A DNA stretch of 64,000 bases, taken from NCBI RefSeq assembly GCF_000820705.1, contig NZ_CCXI01000141.1:29156-93155 (forward strand), in the 5' to 3' direction. Below, one piece after another: positions 18,037 to 27,297 of this stretch. Positions within the stretch are counted from its first letter, which is position 1. Each line of letters begins with the position of its first letter. This DNA is from Clostridium polynesiense (GTDB lineage: Bacteria; Bacillota; Clostridia; Clostridiales; Clostridiaceae). Under the pieces are notes generated by a model that saw only the letters and a list, made by a program, of their open reading frames with translations, was not told where the DNA came from and ran no database searches. A program made the translations under genes and the position numbers.

Positions 18037-18660
18037 ATGAAATATAATATAAAGATATTTAGTGATTTTACATGTCCTTTCTGTTATTTAGGAAAAGGTA
18101 TCGTCCGTGAACTTAAGAAAAATTTTATTATAGAAGATGAGTGGCTTGGATTTGAAGTGAATCCCGGCATTCCTGAAGATGGAATACCCTTATCACAATA
18201 CTTTAAAGGGTTAGATACAAAGGATGTTCTTACTCCATTGAAAAAAAGAGCCAAACAATTCGGACTGCCCTTCCATGATGTAGAATACTTATATGATACC
18301 TCTTTAGCCTTAAAGGCTGCAGAGTATGCCAAAGAACAGCATAAATATGATGAATTTTCACTGGAAGTTTTTAAAGCATATTTTTCAGATGGGCTTAATA
18401 TAAGCAAAGAAGAGGTTTTAAAGGAAATAGCAGAAAAGGCAGGACTTGATTCAACAGAAATGCTGATAAAAATAGAAACTGATGAATACCAAAGAAAAAT
18501 AGATGAAAACCAGAATAAAGCCTCTATACATAATGTACAGAGCGTACCTACATTTATCATAAATGATGAGTATAAATTAACCGGAGCACAGCCTTTAGAG
18601 GTTTTCGAAGGCTTGCTGCTGGAAATATACAACAATAAGGCTTTTAACAAAAAAGATTAA
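18037..18660 (+). CDS. DsbA-family (FrnE-like) thiol oxidoreductase
   Basis: This is a thioredoxin-fold protein with the active-site motif CPFC in FSDFTCPFCYLGKG near residue 10, an inserted helical domain, and the cis-proline region SVPTFIINDEYKLTGAQP. No signal peptide is present, so it acts in the cytoplasm, like FrnE or 2-hydroxychromene isomerase relatives. I chose the ATG at 18037 (207 residues) because AGAGGGG sits 5 bases upstream. A TTG six codons earlier would place the ribosome site inside the gene. It is followed by its own terminator, so it is probably monocistronic. The substrate is unknown. Confidence 0.88.
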   Translation: MKYNIKIFSDFTCPFCYLGKGIVRELKKNFIIEDEWLGFEVNPGIPEDGIPLSQYFKGLDTKDVLTPLKKRAKQFGLPFHDVEYLYDTSLALKAAEYAKEQHKYDEFSLEVFKAYFSDGLNISKEEVLKEIAEKAGLDSTEMLIKIETDEYQRKIDENQNKASIHNVQSVPTFIINDEYKLTGAQPLEVFEGLLLEIYNNKAFNKKD

Positions 18661-18673
18661 TATTAAATTCTTT

Positions 18674-18709
18674 AAGCTGTGAGAAGATTATATTTCTCAC
18701 AGCTTTTTT
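18674..18709 (+). terminator. intrinsic terminator after the DsbA-like gene
   Basis: AAGCTGTGAGAA at 18674-18685 pairs perfectly with TTCTCACAGCTT at 18694-18705, followed by a T run. Confidence 0.9.
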
Positions 18710-18766
18710 GTTGTCCAAATTACACACTTTTGAATATTATGAATTAGTAAGAAAGGAGAGGATACA

Positions 18767-20316
18767 ATGCCCAGTTTTGATGAATATGTGCTTAACATTA
18801 AAGCGCCTAAACAAAAAGAAAAGCAGGCGGTAGCTTTATCTGAGAAACCTGTCTCTCCTGAATTAGAAGCAACTTCAGGAGCAGAGGAGGTTCTGAAGCC
18901 TTTAAATCCTCAGAATAATATTAAATCTGACGTTATATTAAATTTAGATAAATTCCAAAATTCAAATTCTATTTTCGGGATTGTAAGTAAAGAAGACGGC
19001 AGTGCTCTAATGGATGCTTCTGTTGATCTTATGACTTTCACAAAGGAGGGATTAAAATCACTTAAAAGCACTTCTACAAGCGACCAGGGACAATACTTAT
19101 TTTCTCAGCTTAATAATGGAGAATATCTAGTTCAGGTTTGTAAACCAGGATATATTACAGCAAACAGTGCTCAAATTACTTTAAGAGGTAATCAGAGCCT
19201 CTCAGAAAACATTCTCCTTAAAATAGATTCCAAAGCTTATACTGCTGATCTGGGAGGGAAAATTACTGATGGGGAAACCGGCCTTCCCATTGATAATATA
19301 ATAGTAGCACTATATTCTATAATAAACAGCAGAGAAATACTTATAAAATCAACCCTGACAAATAATCAGGGGATGTACAGCTTCTCACTGCTTCCTCCGG
19401 GAGATTACAGGATAAAAGCTGCCTCTTTCAGAAAGGATGATGCTTGATCATGAGCAAAAAGAATTATTATCTTGGCAGCAGTGAAATTTTTTCCCTAAAA
19501 CCCGGTGAAAACTACAACTGCAGCCTAACCCTCGAAGAATGTAAAACTAAATATAACACTATAGTTGTAGGCCGGGTGCTGCAGGGGGTAAATCCTTTGG
19601 AGGAAGCCCTTATCTTAATAACAAATAAAGAATCGAAGGTGCTTTATGAGACATATTCAGACTCCAACGGCATATTTTTGTTCAAAGAAATAGTTCCTAA
19701 AGGGGATTATAGGATTGTTGCCTCCTGCCCTTGCTATAAGACCTCAGAGCCTCAAAACGTCTCTATAGTAGAAAATACCCCTGTAAAAGTATATTTCAAT
19801 TTAAAGGAGGATGCCTCCAGTGCTCGGGGAATTATTTACGGTACTGTAAAGGAAGCATTTACCGGAAATGCAGTGGTAAATGCTAGAATATATTTAAATT
19901 ATAAAAATAGAAATATAAAATCCTCCGATAGTATTTCTAATTCTAAAGGAGAATACATCATTTACAATATACTTCCCGGTGAATATATTCTTCAGGCCGA
20001 ATTTGAAAATTATCAGCCTTCACCTCCTATCAGCATAAAAATTGAGGAAAAGAATAAAATCCCCGTAGATATAATATTAAATAATAGTCCCGGCGTTACC
20101 GGCAGTATAACTGATGTAATAAAAGGTCCTCTACCACAGGAAAGCGCTGTGCCAGTATTTTTATATGAGCTAAGGGACAATAAAGAAATATTAAAAGAGA
20201 TTCAAACCACCAATAGCGAAGGTCTATATGTATTTTCAAATTTAGGTCCCGGAATATACAAAGTAAAAGCAAACCTATTAACTCAAGGAGAATACGAAAA
20301 GGAATTTACCCTGTAA
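18767..20316 (+). pseudogene. carboxypeptidase-regulatory-like repeat protein, split by a frameshift near 19430-19450
   Basis: Two frames together encode about 516 residues of tandem beta-sandwich repeats, each with a pattern such as G-Y-FS-L-PGDY-I-A. The first (18767-19447, 226 residues) ends just after LLPPGDYRIKAASFRK. The second (19444-20316, 290 residues, TTG start) begins with YYLGSSEIFSLKPGENYNCS, which is the missing second half of that same repeat. A 1-base deletion near 19430-19450 explains this. Translational coupling of two genes through the overlapping TGA/TTG is the alternative. There is no signal peptide and the N-terminus is charged, so the protein looks cytoplasmic. Function unknown; it faces a membrane Ser/Thr kinase gene. 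Confidence 0.7.
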
Positions 20317-20397
20317 GTAACGGCAACTACGAAATGCCTCTACCACAGAGGAGTAGTAAAAAGAACTTAACCTATAATAAATAAAGAGATTAACCTT

Positions 20398-20466
20398 AAT
20401 AATAAAAGAGATGCTGCTATCTAGTGAACTTAACAGAGCACTATATACAGCATCTCTTTTATTATT
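20398..20466. terminator. bidirectional terminator between convergent genes
   Basis: A perfect 19-bp inverted repeat (20398-20416 and 20448-20466, core AAAAGAGATGCTG) gives A/T-rich flanks on both strands. It lies between the repeat-protein gene and the kinase gene. Confidence 0.85.
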
Positions 20467-20478
20467 TAAAATTAGCTT

Positions 20479-21828
20479 TTATCTTCTTCCCTTGGCTTTT
20501 CCTTTTCCACTGTTTCCTTTATTTTTCTTACTATTCCTATCTTCATCATCATCCTCTTCATCATCATCCTCATCCTCTGACTTAGAAGAGGTCTTAACCA
20601 CTACTTTCACTTCCTCCTTTGCCTTAACCTCGCCGCTGGCATTTCCATCAGCCTTATTTTCTGCAGGCGGAGCAGCCTCTTCACCGGCATTTACTTTTTC
20701 TTCAGACTTATCTTCCTCAGGCGGAGCAGTTTCTTCCTTTGCTGCTACCGAAGCTGCATTAACAGAAGTATTTTGCACCGGAGCTTTAGAGGAATCAGAA
20801 TATTTATTTCTGCTTATATTAGATATAAGTGCTATTGATGAAGCGGACAGTATCAGTGTAATGAGAATTATAGTTCCTATGATCTTTTTAGCATATTTAT
20901 TTGAATTGACATTTCCTTTAAATGAGTTAATATTTCCGGAGATTTGTGCTCCTACCTGGGTATCTGCATTTGCCTCATCTATATTTTGAGGAATTCTATA
21001 AAACTTTATGGTATTGCCTCCATCCATACTGTTAGCTTTAGATAAAACTGCATAATCCTCTGTAAAATCCCTGGCAGAAAGTAAATCCCCCTTAAATTCT
21101 TCTATAGATTTATATCTATCCCTTGGGTTTATCTGTAGAGATTTTCTTATAATATATTTATATTTGCTGTTCATATCTTCAGGATAAGTAGAGTCCTTAA
21201 CAGGTTCCAATATGTTAGAGGGACTTTTACCAAAGAACATAAAGTACATCACTGCACCTAAACCATATATGTCCGTAGAGGTAGTAGTTTGCTCTTCTCC
21301 ATACTGCTCAGGAGCTGCATATCCAAGTGATCCCATATAAACTGTATCTTTCATTTCTTCAGGCCTATATTCTCTGGAAATTCCAAAGTCTACAAGTACA
21401 ATTTCTCCATTTGGTTTAAGCATTATATTAGAAGGCTTTAAGTCTCTGTATATTATTGGAGGATTAAGATTATGAAGATAACTTAAAATATCACTTAAAT
21501 CTAAAATTATTCTTTCAATTTCTAATTCCCCTAGTTTACCATTATCGATCTTATTTTTTAAAGTTTCTCCTTTTATATAATCTTCAATCATATATAAGGT
21601 ATCCCCTTCTTCATAGGTATCAAGTATATTGGGAATCCCTTTGTGCCTTAAATCTTTTAATATTCCTGGTTCTGCTAAATAATGTTCGTTTTCTTTATTT
21701 AAAGCTTTAACCGCCACGAGCTTTCCTGTACCGCTGCAGCTGCAAAGATATACCGTTCCCATTCCACCTTTACCCAGAAGTTTTTCAACTTTATATTTAT
21801 CCCCAATCACTTGTCCGATTTTAAGCAT
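20479..21828 (-). CDS. membrane-anchored Ser/Thr protein kinase with charged C-terminal tail
   Basis: A Hanks-type kinase domain fills roughly residues 1-260: glycine loop LGKGGMGTVYL, lysine in VAVKALN, catalytic loop YRDLKPSNIML, DFGISRE and GYAAPEQYG. A single membrane helix (about residue 320-340) follows. Outside it lies a low-complexity tail rich in Ala, Glu and Lys that ends with runs of Asp/Glu and then a basic Lys/Arg/Gly stretch. It has no PASTA repeats, so it is not a PknB/PrkC-type cell-wall sensor. I chose the ATG at 21826-21828 (449 residues), 7 bases after AGGAGG; an upstream in-frame start would include that site. Targets are unknown. Confidence 0.9.
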   Translation of the reverse strand: MLKIGQVIGDKYKVEKLLGKGGMGTVYLCSCSGTGKLVAVKALNKENEHYLAEPGILKDLRHKGIPNILDTYEEGDTLYMIEDYIKGETLKNKIDNGKLGELEIERIILDLSDILSYLHNLNPPIIYRDLKPSNIMLKPNGEIVLVDFGISREYRPEEMKDTVYMGSLGYAAPEQYGEEQTTTSTDIYGLGAVMYFMFFGKSPSNILEPVKDSTYPEDMNSKYKYIIRKSLQINPRDRYKSIEEFKGDLLSARDFTEDYAVLSKANSMDGGNTIKFYRIPQNIDEANADTQVGAQISGNINSFKGNVNSNKYAKKIIGTIILITLILSASSIALISNISRNKYSDSSKAPVQNTSVNAASVAAKEETAPPEEDKSEEKVNAGEEAAPPAENKADGNASGEVKAKEEVKVVVKTSSKSEDEDDDEEDDDEDRNSKKNKGNSGKGKAKGRR

Positions 21829-22184
21829 TAAAACACCTCCTGTTACACTTAATTTCAAAACAATATAGTGTATGTTTATTTTATCTTATTTATTAGATTT
21901 TGTAAGTATTTAGAAAATAAATAATATATTAATGGTTAACTTCTGCTTAATGGTTGTGAAGCCTTAAAAAGAATTTTTAAAGGTAAATTTCACTAAAACA
22001 CACTAAATATATATATTATCTTATAAAATCGGAGCAGGGATATAGCTGTATAGTGACAAAAAGAATTTATTTTTTTCACAATGTTAATATATTATATTTC
22101 AAAGATAAAAGAAAAGAGACCCAAAATGGCCTCTTTTACTTTATTTTAAACTGATTATTTATGAATAAATATTTTTTATGACAT
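21829..22184. other. intergenic stretch upstream of the kinase gene
   Basis: AT-rich sequence holding the kinase promoter region and, near 22112-22137, the terminator of the P-type ATPase gene. I see no further gene or structured RNA. Confidence 0.5.
22112..22137 (-). terminator. terminator after the P-type ATPase gene
   Basis: On the minus strand AAAAGAGGCC and GGGTCTCTTTT form an imperfect stem followed by TCTTTTAT. It lies about 50 bases past the ATPase stop. Confidence 0.65.
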
Positions 22185-24848
22185 TTATTCTTTATCTTTA
22201 GCTCTCTTAAATATCTTAATTATTTCATTAGCTATTAAAGGAACTACAGCCAATGCGGAAACTATAATCCAGTCACTCATTATCAGGTCATTAACATTAA
22301 ATACATTTGCAAGGAATGGAACAGTGATTACTATATCCTGAAGGAATATACCCACTGCAATAGCTCCTAAAAGATATTTATTGGTAAATAAACCTATTGA
22401 GAAAATGCTCTTCTTATCGTTTCTAAGGTTAAGTGAATGTATAAGCTGAGAAACACTTAAAACTATAAACGCCATAGTCTGTGCATGTATCAAAGCGCTA
22501 CCCTTCAATACATCAGGTGATAAAGCAGCAAATCCTCTAAGTCCGGTTTCCTCTACAGCGCCTATATAGAAGGCTGCAAGGGTTAAAGCACCAATAAGTA
22601 CACCATTAAATATCATAAAGGTAAGAGATCCTTTAAACAGGCTTTCTTTCGCAGATCTTGGCTTATTTTTCATAACATCCGGGTCACCTGGATCCATTCC
22701 CAAGGATAAAGCAGGAAGGGTATCAGTAATTAAGTTAACCCAAAGTATATGAATAGGCTCTAAAGGAGCTGCCCAGCCCAGGAGTATAGCAAAGAATAAA
22801 GCAGCTATTTCTCCTATGTTACAGGATAATAAGAAAGTAATTGACTTTTTGATATTAGCAAAAATGTTTCTTCCCTCTTCTACCGCCTGGATTATGGTGG
22901 AGAAGTTATCATCGGTAAGTACCATATCAGCAGCACCTTTTGCAACGTCTGTACCGGTTATACCCATAGCAACACCGATATCTGCTGCTTTAAGGGAAGG
23001 TGCATCATTAACTCCGTCTCCAGTCATGGATACTATGTTGTCATTAGCTTTGAAAGCTTTAACGATTCTAACCTTATGCTCAGGAGAAACTCTGGCAAAT
23101 ACTCTTAAATCCTTAACTCTGTTTGTCAATTCTTCATCAGTGATATTATCAAGTTCTGTACCTGATATACTCTGTTTTTCTTCATCTGCTATACCTAACT
23201 CCTTAGCTATTGCCAAAGCAGTCTTTTTATGGTCACCGGTTATCATTATAGTAGTGATACCTGCTTTTTTACATGTCTCTATAGAATCTTTAACCTCTTC
23301 TCTAGGAGGATCTATCATACCTACAAGTCCTATAACCACTAAGTCCTTTTCTATGTCTTCAGGCTCTATTTCATGGGTAGGAACTTCTCTGAAAGCAAAT
23401 CCAAGAACTCTTAAAGCATCCTCAGACATGGAGTTAGATGCATCCATTATTTCTTTTTTAATTTCTTCTGTAAGAGGTTTTATTTCCCCATTTAGATATA
23501 AACCTTTAGATATTTGTAAAATATTATCTATTGCACCCTTAGTCATTATAAGATGCTTATCTCCATAATGATTTATGGTACTCATGAGCTTTCTGTCTGA
23601 ATCGAAAGGCAGCTCATTATTTCTGTTATGCTCCTTGTTTAACGCTTCCTTTGTTATTCCATAATTTATAGCTAAATCCAAAAGTGCGATTTCTGTAGGG
23701 TCTCCGGTTTTGGAATCCTTATTTGAAGTAGCATCGTTACACAGGGTCATATTTTCTAAAAATAGTTTTTCTACATCGTCATTTATATCAACTTCGCCGC
23801 TGTTTTTAAGCTTTCCGTTAACATATACCTTTGTAACTGTCATTTTGTTTTGAGTAAGGGTACCTGTCTTATCTGAACATACTACATTAACAGCTCCTAA
23901 GGTTTCCACTGCAGGAAGCTTTCTTACTATGGCATTATGCTTAACCATTCTCTGTACGCCGATAGCAAGGACTATAGCAACAATAGCAGGAAGTCCTTCA
24001 GGGATTGCAGCAACTGCCAGTGATATAGCTGTAAGGAACATTTCAAAAAGATCTCTCTTTTGAATGATTGCTATACCAAACATCAATACACAAATAACTA
24101 AGGCAGCAATTCCAAGAAGCTTACCTATTTCAGCAAGTTTCTTTTGAAGAGGAGTCTGTTCATCAACATTCTGCTCCAGCATCTTAGCGATTTTACCTAT
24201 TTGAGTTCCCATTCCTGTAGCTATGGCTATACCTTCTCCACGTCCATAAGTAACTAATGTGGACATGAATGCCATATTTTTTTGATCTCCCAAAGCAACA
24301 TCAGTATCATTTAAAACCATTCCTGCATCTTTATCTACAGGTACAGATTCTCCGGTTAATGCTGATTCTTCCACCTTAAGGTTTGCAGAGCTTATAAGTC
24401 TTAAATCACAGGGTACATATCTTCCAGCATCCAGTATTACTATATCTCCTGGAACGATATTTTTTGAATCCACCTCAAAGGTATCTCCATTTCTTCTTAC
24501 GTAAGCTTTTGGAGTGGACATTTGCTTTAATGCTTCCATAGCCTTTTCAGCCTTGGATTCCTGAGCTACTCCAATCACCGCATTCAATACTATTACTATG
24601 GTGATTATTATCGCTTCGTTTATCTCTCCGGTAAAGCCTGAAATTAATGCAGCTACCACCAGAATATAGATTAAAGGGTCGTTTAACTGAGCGATAAAAA
24701 GTTGAAGTATTGACTTTTTCTTTTGAGTAGTAAGCTGGTTTTCACCATACTTTTCCAACCTGGCATTTACTTCTTCTGTAGATAGTCCTGTTTGCGGATC
24801 AACGTTAAACTCTTTAAGTGCTTTATCTACATTTTCGTTGTAATACAT
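22185..24848 (-). CDS. P-type cation ATPase (Ca2+-ATPase class, probably a Mn2+ exporter)
   Basis: The 887-residue P2-type ATPase has about ten membrane segments, TGES in the actuator loop, PEGLP in M4, the phosphorylation motif DKTGTLT, and GDGVNDAPSLKAAD. PEGLP and overall length fit the SERCA/PMR1-like class, usually annotated as calcium exporters. The gene is preceded by a yybP-ykoY riboswitch, known to sense Mn2+. In Lactococcus lactis the same arrangement controls the Mn2+ exporter YoaB, so Mn2+ export is the better guess. I chose the ATG at 24846-24848, 7 bases after AAGGAGG. The longer upstream frame runs back into the leader and is not a real start. Confidence 0.92.
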   Translation of the reverse strand: MYYNENVDKALKEFNVDPQTGLSTEEVNARLEKYGENQLTTQKKKSILQLFIAQLNDPLIYILVVAALISGFTGEINEAIIITIVIVLNAVIGVAQESKAEKAMEALKQMSTPKAYVRRNGDTFEVDSKNIVPGDIVILDAGRYVPCDLRLISSANLKVEESALTGESVPVDKDAGMVLNDTDVALGDQKNMAFMSTLVTYGRGEGIAIATGMGTQIGKIAKMLEQNVDEQTPLQKKLAEIGKLLGIAALVICVLMFGIAIIQKRDLFEMFLTAISLAVAAIPEGLPAIVAIVLAIGVQRMVKHNAIVRKLPAVETLGAVNVVCSDKTGTLTQNKMTVTKVYVNGKLKNSGEVDINDDVEKLFLENMTLCNDATSNKDSKTGDPTEIALLDLAINYGITKEALNKEHNRNNELPFDSDRKLMSTINHYGDKHLIMTKGAIDNILQISKGLYLNGEIKPLTEEIKKEIMDASNSMSEDALRVLGFAFREVPTHEIEPEDIEKDLVVIGLVGMIDPPREEVKDSIETCKKAGITTIMITGDHKKTALAIAKELGIADEEKQSISGTELDNITDEELTNRVKDLRVFARVSPEHKVRIVKAFKANDNIVSMTGDGVNDAPSLKAADIGVAMGITGTDVAKGAADMVLTDDNFSTIIQAVEEGRNIFANIKKSITFLLSCNIGEIAALFFAILLGWAAPLEPIHILWVNLITDTLPALSLGMDPGDPDVMKNKPRSAKESLFKGSLTFMIFNGVLIGALTLAAFYIGAVEETGLRGFAALSPDVLKGSALIHAQTMAFIVLSVSQLIHSLNLRNDKKSIFSIGLFTNKYLLGAIAVGIFLQDIVITVPFLANVFNVNDLIMSDWIIVSALAVVPLIANEIIKIFKRAKDKE

Positions 24849-24910
24849 GAACTTATCCTCCTTATTAGAACATTTTAAGCATACCTTATAAAAATTATTA
24901 ATGACAACAA

Positions 24911-24948
24911 AAAGACCTTTGCACTGAAACTCCCAGCGCAAAGGTCTT
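24911..24948 (-). terminator. riboswitch-linked intrinsic terminator before the P-type ATPase gene
   Basis: On the minus strand AAGACCTTTGCGCTG pairs with CAGTGCAAAGGTCTT and is followed by TTTTG. Its 5' arm overlaps the closing stem of the yybP-ykoY aptamer, so aptamer folding and termination exclude each other. This fits an on-switch with metal. Confidence 0.88.
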
Positions 24949-25022
24949 GCATCTTAGTAATCATCCGGGATTAATCCGTAGTGACGAATGATTAACGCAG
25001 TGAGCGTATGCTACTCCCCTTA
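24938..25022 (-). promoter_or_regulatory. yybP-ykoY manganese riboswitch aptamer
   Basis: On the minus strand the element starts AAGGGGAGTAGC and ends GCAAGACCTTT, the same ends as the structurally solved Lactococcus yybP-ykoY aptamer, with two internal helices between. It is followed by an overlapping terminator and a P-type ATPase gene, a standard context for this family. Confidence 0.88.
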
Positions 25023-25099
25023 TAGATTTATTTTACAGCATTTATAGTGCATGTCAATATGCATTATGCTTAATTAACAAATTTTATAAACTAAGTTAA

Positions 25100-25801
25100 T
25101 TAACTATTAAAAGGGGAATTCTCTAGTATTTCATACACTTTTTCTGCTACACCATCTGCTGATGCTGGATTTTGCCCTGTTACAAGATTTCCAGATACTT
25201 CTACATGAGAGGTCATAGGTATAACCGCTTTATGATAATCTGCTCCTCTATTTTTAATTTCATCCTCTAAAGAAAAAGGAATATTATCCTTAGCTGCTAC
25301 TATTACCTCTTCCGCATTAGAAAAGCCCGTTACACGCTTTCCCTCTAAAAGATACCTTCCGTTAGAAAGCCTTACATTTAAGAGTCCACTCTGACCGTGG
25401 CATACTGCAGCTACTATACCTCCGGCTTCGTAAATATTTTTAACTATTTCCTGAAGATTTATACTATCAGGAAAATCCATCATAGTGCCGTGTCCTCCTG
25501 CAAAGTAAACCCCATCATAATATTCCCACTGTACCTGCTCCGGTGCCAAGGAATTATTAAGCTTTTCCATGAAGGCTGCATCCTCATAATAATCCTTTGA
25601 AGGTTTAGTTAAGGTAAGAGGATTTATACTCAGCTTATCTAAAGGAACAGTTCCTCCCAAAGGACTGCATATATCCACCTGGAAACCTTTCTTAACAAAA
25701 TAATCATAAAAATCTATAAGCTCACTGAGCCATAGCCCGCTTTCTCTATCATTAGGAAGCATTTTTGCGTTAGTTACCACTGTAAGCATTCTCTTTTTCA
25801 T
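25100..25801 (-). CDS. DJ-1/PfpI family protein (Hsp31-like)
   Basis: The 233-residue protein has the DJ-1/PfpI fold with the nucleophilic cysteine in IVAAVCHGQSG near residue 135 and the glutamate/aspartate region GLWLSELIDFYDYF near residue 22. The segment YDGVYFAGGHGTMMDFP is typical of the Hsp31/glyoxalase III-like branch. Such proteins act on methylglyoxal adducts or as stress chaperones; which applies here is not visible. AGGAGGTTTCATA gives the start. It stands alone, divergent from an oxidoreductase gene across a region that carries a palindromic repeat. Confidence 0.85.
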   Translation of the reverse strand: MKKRMLTVVTNAKMLPNDRESGLWLSELIDFYDYFVKKGFQVDICSPLGGTVPLDKLSINPLTLTKPSKDYYEDAAFMEKLNNSLAPEQVQWEYYDGVYFAGGHGTMMDFPDSINLQEIVKNIYEAGGIVAAVCHGQSGLLNVRLSNGRYLLEGKRVTGFSNAEEVIVAAKDNIPFSLEDEIKNRGADYHKAVIPMTSHVEVSGNLVTGQNPASADGVAEKVYEILENSPFNS

Positions 25802-26007
25802 TATGAAACCTCCTGTTTCTATGATTTTAAATTTGTAAGAAGCATATCTTTAGTCAAACCACTTTTATTATATTTTTAAACAGCTTCTTTAACTATGCTT
25901 TTTAATTATCTTCTTTAAGGTCAGATATTATAAGCCATATTATTACAATACCTTATTATTATGAATATACCTTTATGGTTTTCTTATAATTGTATGAATA
26001 TTTACCT

Positions 26008-26077
26008 AAAAAATGGGTGCACCCCTCGGGTGGGTTCCTTTTTATGGAACCACCCCAGGGGTGCACCCATTTTTTTA
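26008..26077. repeat. palindromic repeat family B, copy 1
   Basis: Long near-perfect inverted repeat: ATGGGTGCACCCCT and TTCC on the left mirror GGAA and AGGGGTGCACCCAT on the right around TTTTTAT, with one mismatch and one extra base. Runs of A and T flank it. It lies between divergent genes (25801 and 26185), so it is not a simple terminator. Related copies are at 61924-61953 and 62919-62965. Confidence 0.85.
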
Positions 26078-26184
26078 CACCACATATTTTAGATTAAATA
26101 CACCTTTTCATTTGAGGAAAATTTGATTATAATCTATATTAATTAACAATTATTATAGGTTATTCCCAGGAGAGGAGCATATAT

Positions 26185-27183
26185 ATGGACAGCGCAAAAT
26201 TTAAGGCCTTTGTGGTAAAAGAAATTGAAGATAAAAAATATATAAGAGAAATAGTTGAAAAGAATATAGATGACCTTCCGGAAGGTGAAGTTCTAATGGA
26301 AGTTCAATACTCGTCATTAAACTATAAGGATGCTCTATCTGCACATGGCAATAAAGGAGTTACAAGGAATTATCCCCATACCCCAGGCATAGATGCTGCA
26401 GGCATAGTGGCAGAAAGCAGCAGTAATGCTTTTGCTAAGGGAGATAAAATTTTGATAACAGGATATGATTTAGGAATGAATACCTCCGGAGGTTTTCAGC
26501 AGTATATAAGGGTTCCATCCTCATGGGTTATTAAGCTTCCCGACAACTTAAGCCTTAAAGAAGCAATGACCTACGGCACTGCCGGTTTTACTGCGGCATT
26601 ATCAGTATATAAGCTGATTTCTTCAGGAATCAAGCCTGAGGATGGTGAAATATTAGTTACCGGCTCCACAGGAGGGGTAGGAAGCATTGCCGCTGCTCTA
26701 CTTGCAAATTTAGGCTATTTAGTGGTGGGGGTAACAGGAAAACAGGATAAGAGGGAAATGCTTTTAGACTTAGGTGTTTATGATGTTATTTCCAGAGAAG
26801 AAGCAGATGATAAATCAGGAAAGCCCCTTTTAAAAGGAAGGTGGGCTGGAGTAATTGATACTGTAGGAGGAAATATACTTGCCACAGCTATTAAATCCAC
26901 TGAATATGGCGGTGTGGTGACCTGCTGCGGAAATGCAGCTTCAGCAGAGCTTCCAGCCAGCGTATATCCTTTTATATTGAGAGGCATTTCACTTTTAGGA
27001 GTGGATTCTGTTCAGTGCCCTATAGATTTAAGGCTGAAGATATGGGAGCTGCTTTCTTCGGACTGGAAGGTAGATATCTCCTCTAATGTAGAGGAAATCA
27101 CCTTAGAGGAACTGGAGCAGAAAATAAATCTCATCCTTCAGGGTAAAATATCAGGAAGAGTTATAGTTAATCTAAAAAAATAA
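26185..27183 (+). CDS. YhdH/AcuI-type NADPH-dependent acrylyl-CoA reductase-like oxidoreductase
   Basis: The 332-residue medium-chain reductase lacks the zinc ligands of alcohol dehydrogenases and has the YhdH/YhfP signatures SSLNYKDALSAHG near residue 47, HTPGIDAAGIV, and the nucleotide-binding VTGSTGGVGSIAA. The family reduces acrylyl-CoA or related enones with NADPH, in detoxification. AGGAGAGG precedes the ATG by about 10 bases. It is monocistronic, ending in a bidirectional terminator shared with ric. Confidence 0.88.
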   Translation: MDSAKFKAFVVKEIEDKKYIREIVEKNIDDLPEGEVLMEVQYSSLNYKDALSAHGNKGVTRNYPHTPGIDAAGIVAESSSNAFAKGDKILITGYDLGMNTSGGFQQYIRVPSSWVIKLPDNLSLKEAMTYGTAGFTAALSVYKLISSGIKPEDGEILVTGSTGGVGSIAAALLANLGYLVVGVTGKQDKREMLLDLGVYDVISREEADDKSGKPLLKGRWAGVIDTVGGNILATAIKSTEYGGVVTCCGNAASAELPASVYPFILRGISLLGVDSVQCPIDLRLKIWELLSSDWKVDISSNVEEITLEELEQKINLILQGKISGRVIVNLKK

Positions 27184-27206
27184 ACATATATAATCCCATA
27201 CTTCAT

Positions 27207-27265
27207 AATTAAAGCCCTCCGCTTCAGGTTTTATAATCAATAAACCTAAAACAGGGGCTTTAATT
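27207..27265. terminator. bidirectional terminator between the YhdH-like gene and ric
   Basis: AATTAAAGCCC at 27207-27217 pairs with GGGCTTTAATT at 27255-27265, with further partial inner pairing. It lies between convergent genes and has A/T-rich flanks on both sides. Confidence 0.75.
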
Positions 27266-27297
27266 AATTTACATCTAAAACACTAAAATCTCTTAGA

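Noticed and set aside
18084..18650. Long antisense frame opposite the DsbA-like gene, and similar frames opposite the P-type ATPase, cobU and dehydrogenase genes
   Set aside because: These mirror real genes, lack ribosome sites, and have low-complexity Ser/Leu-rich translations.
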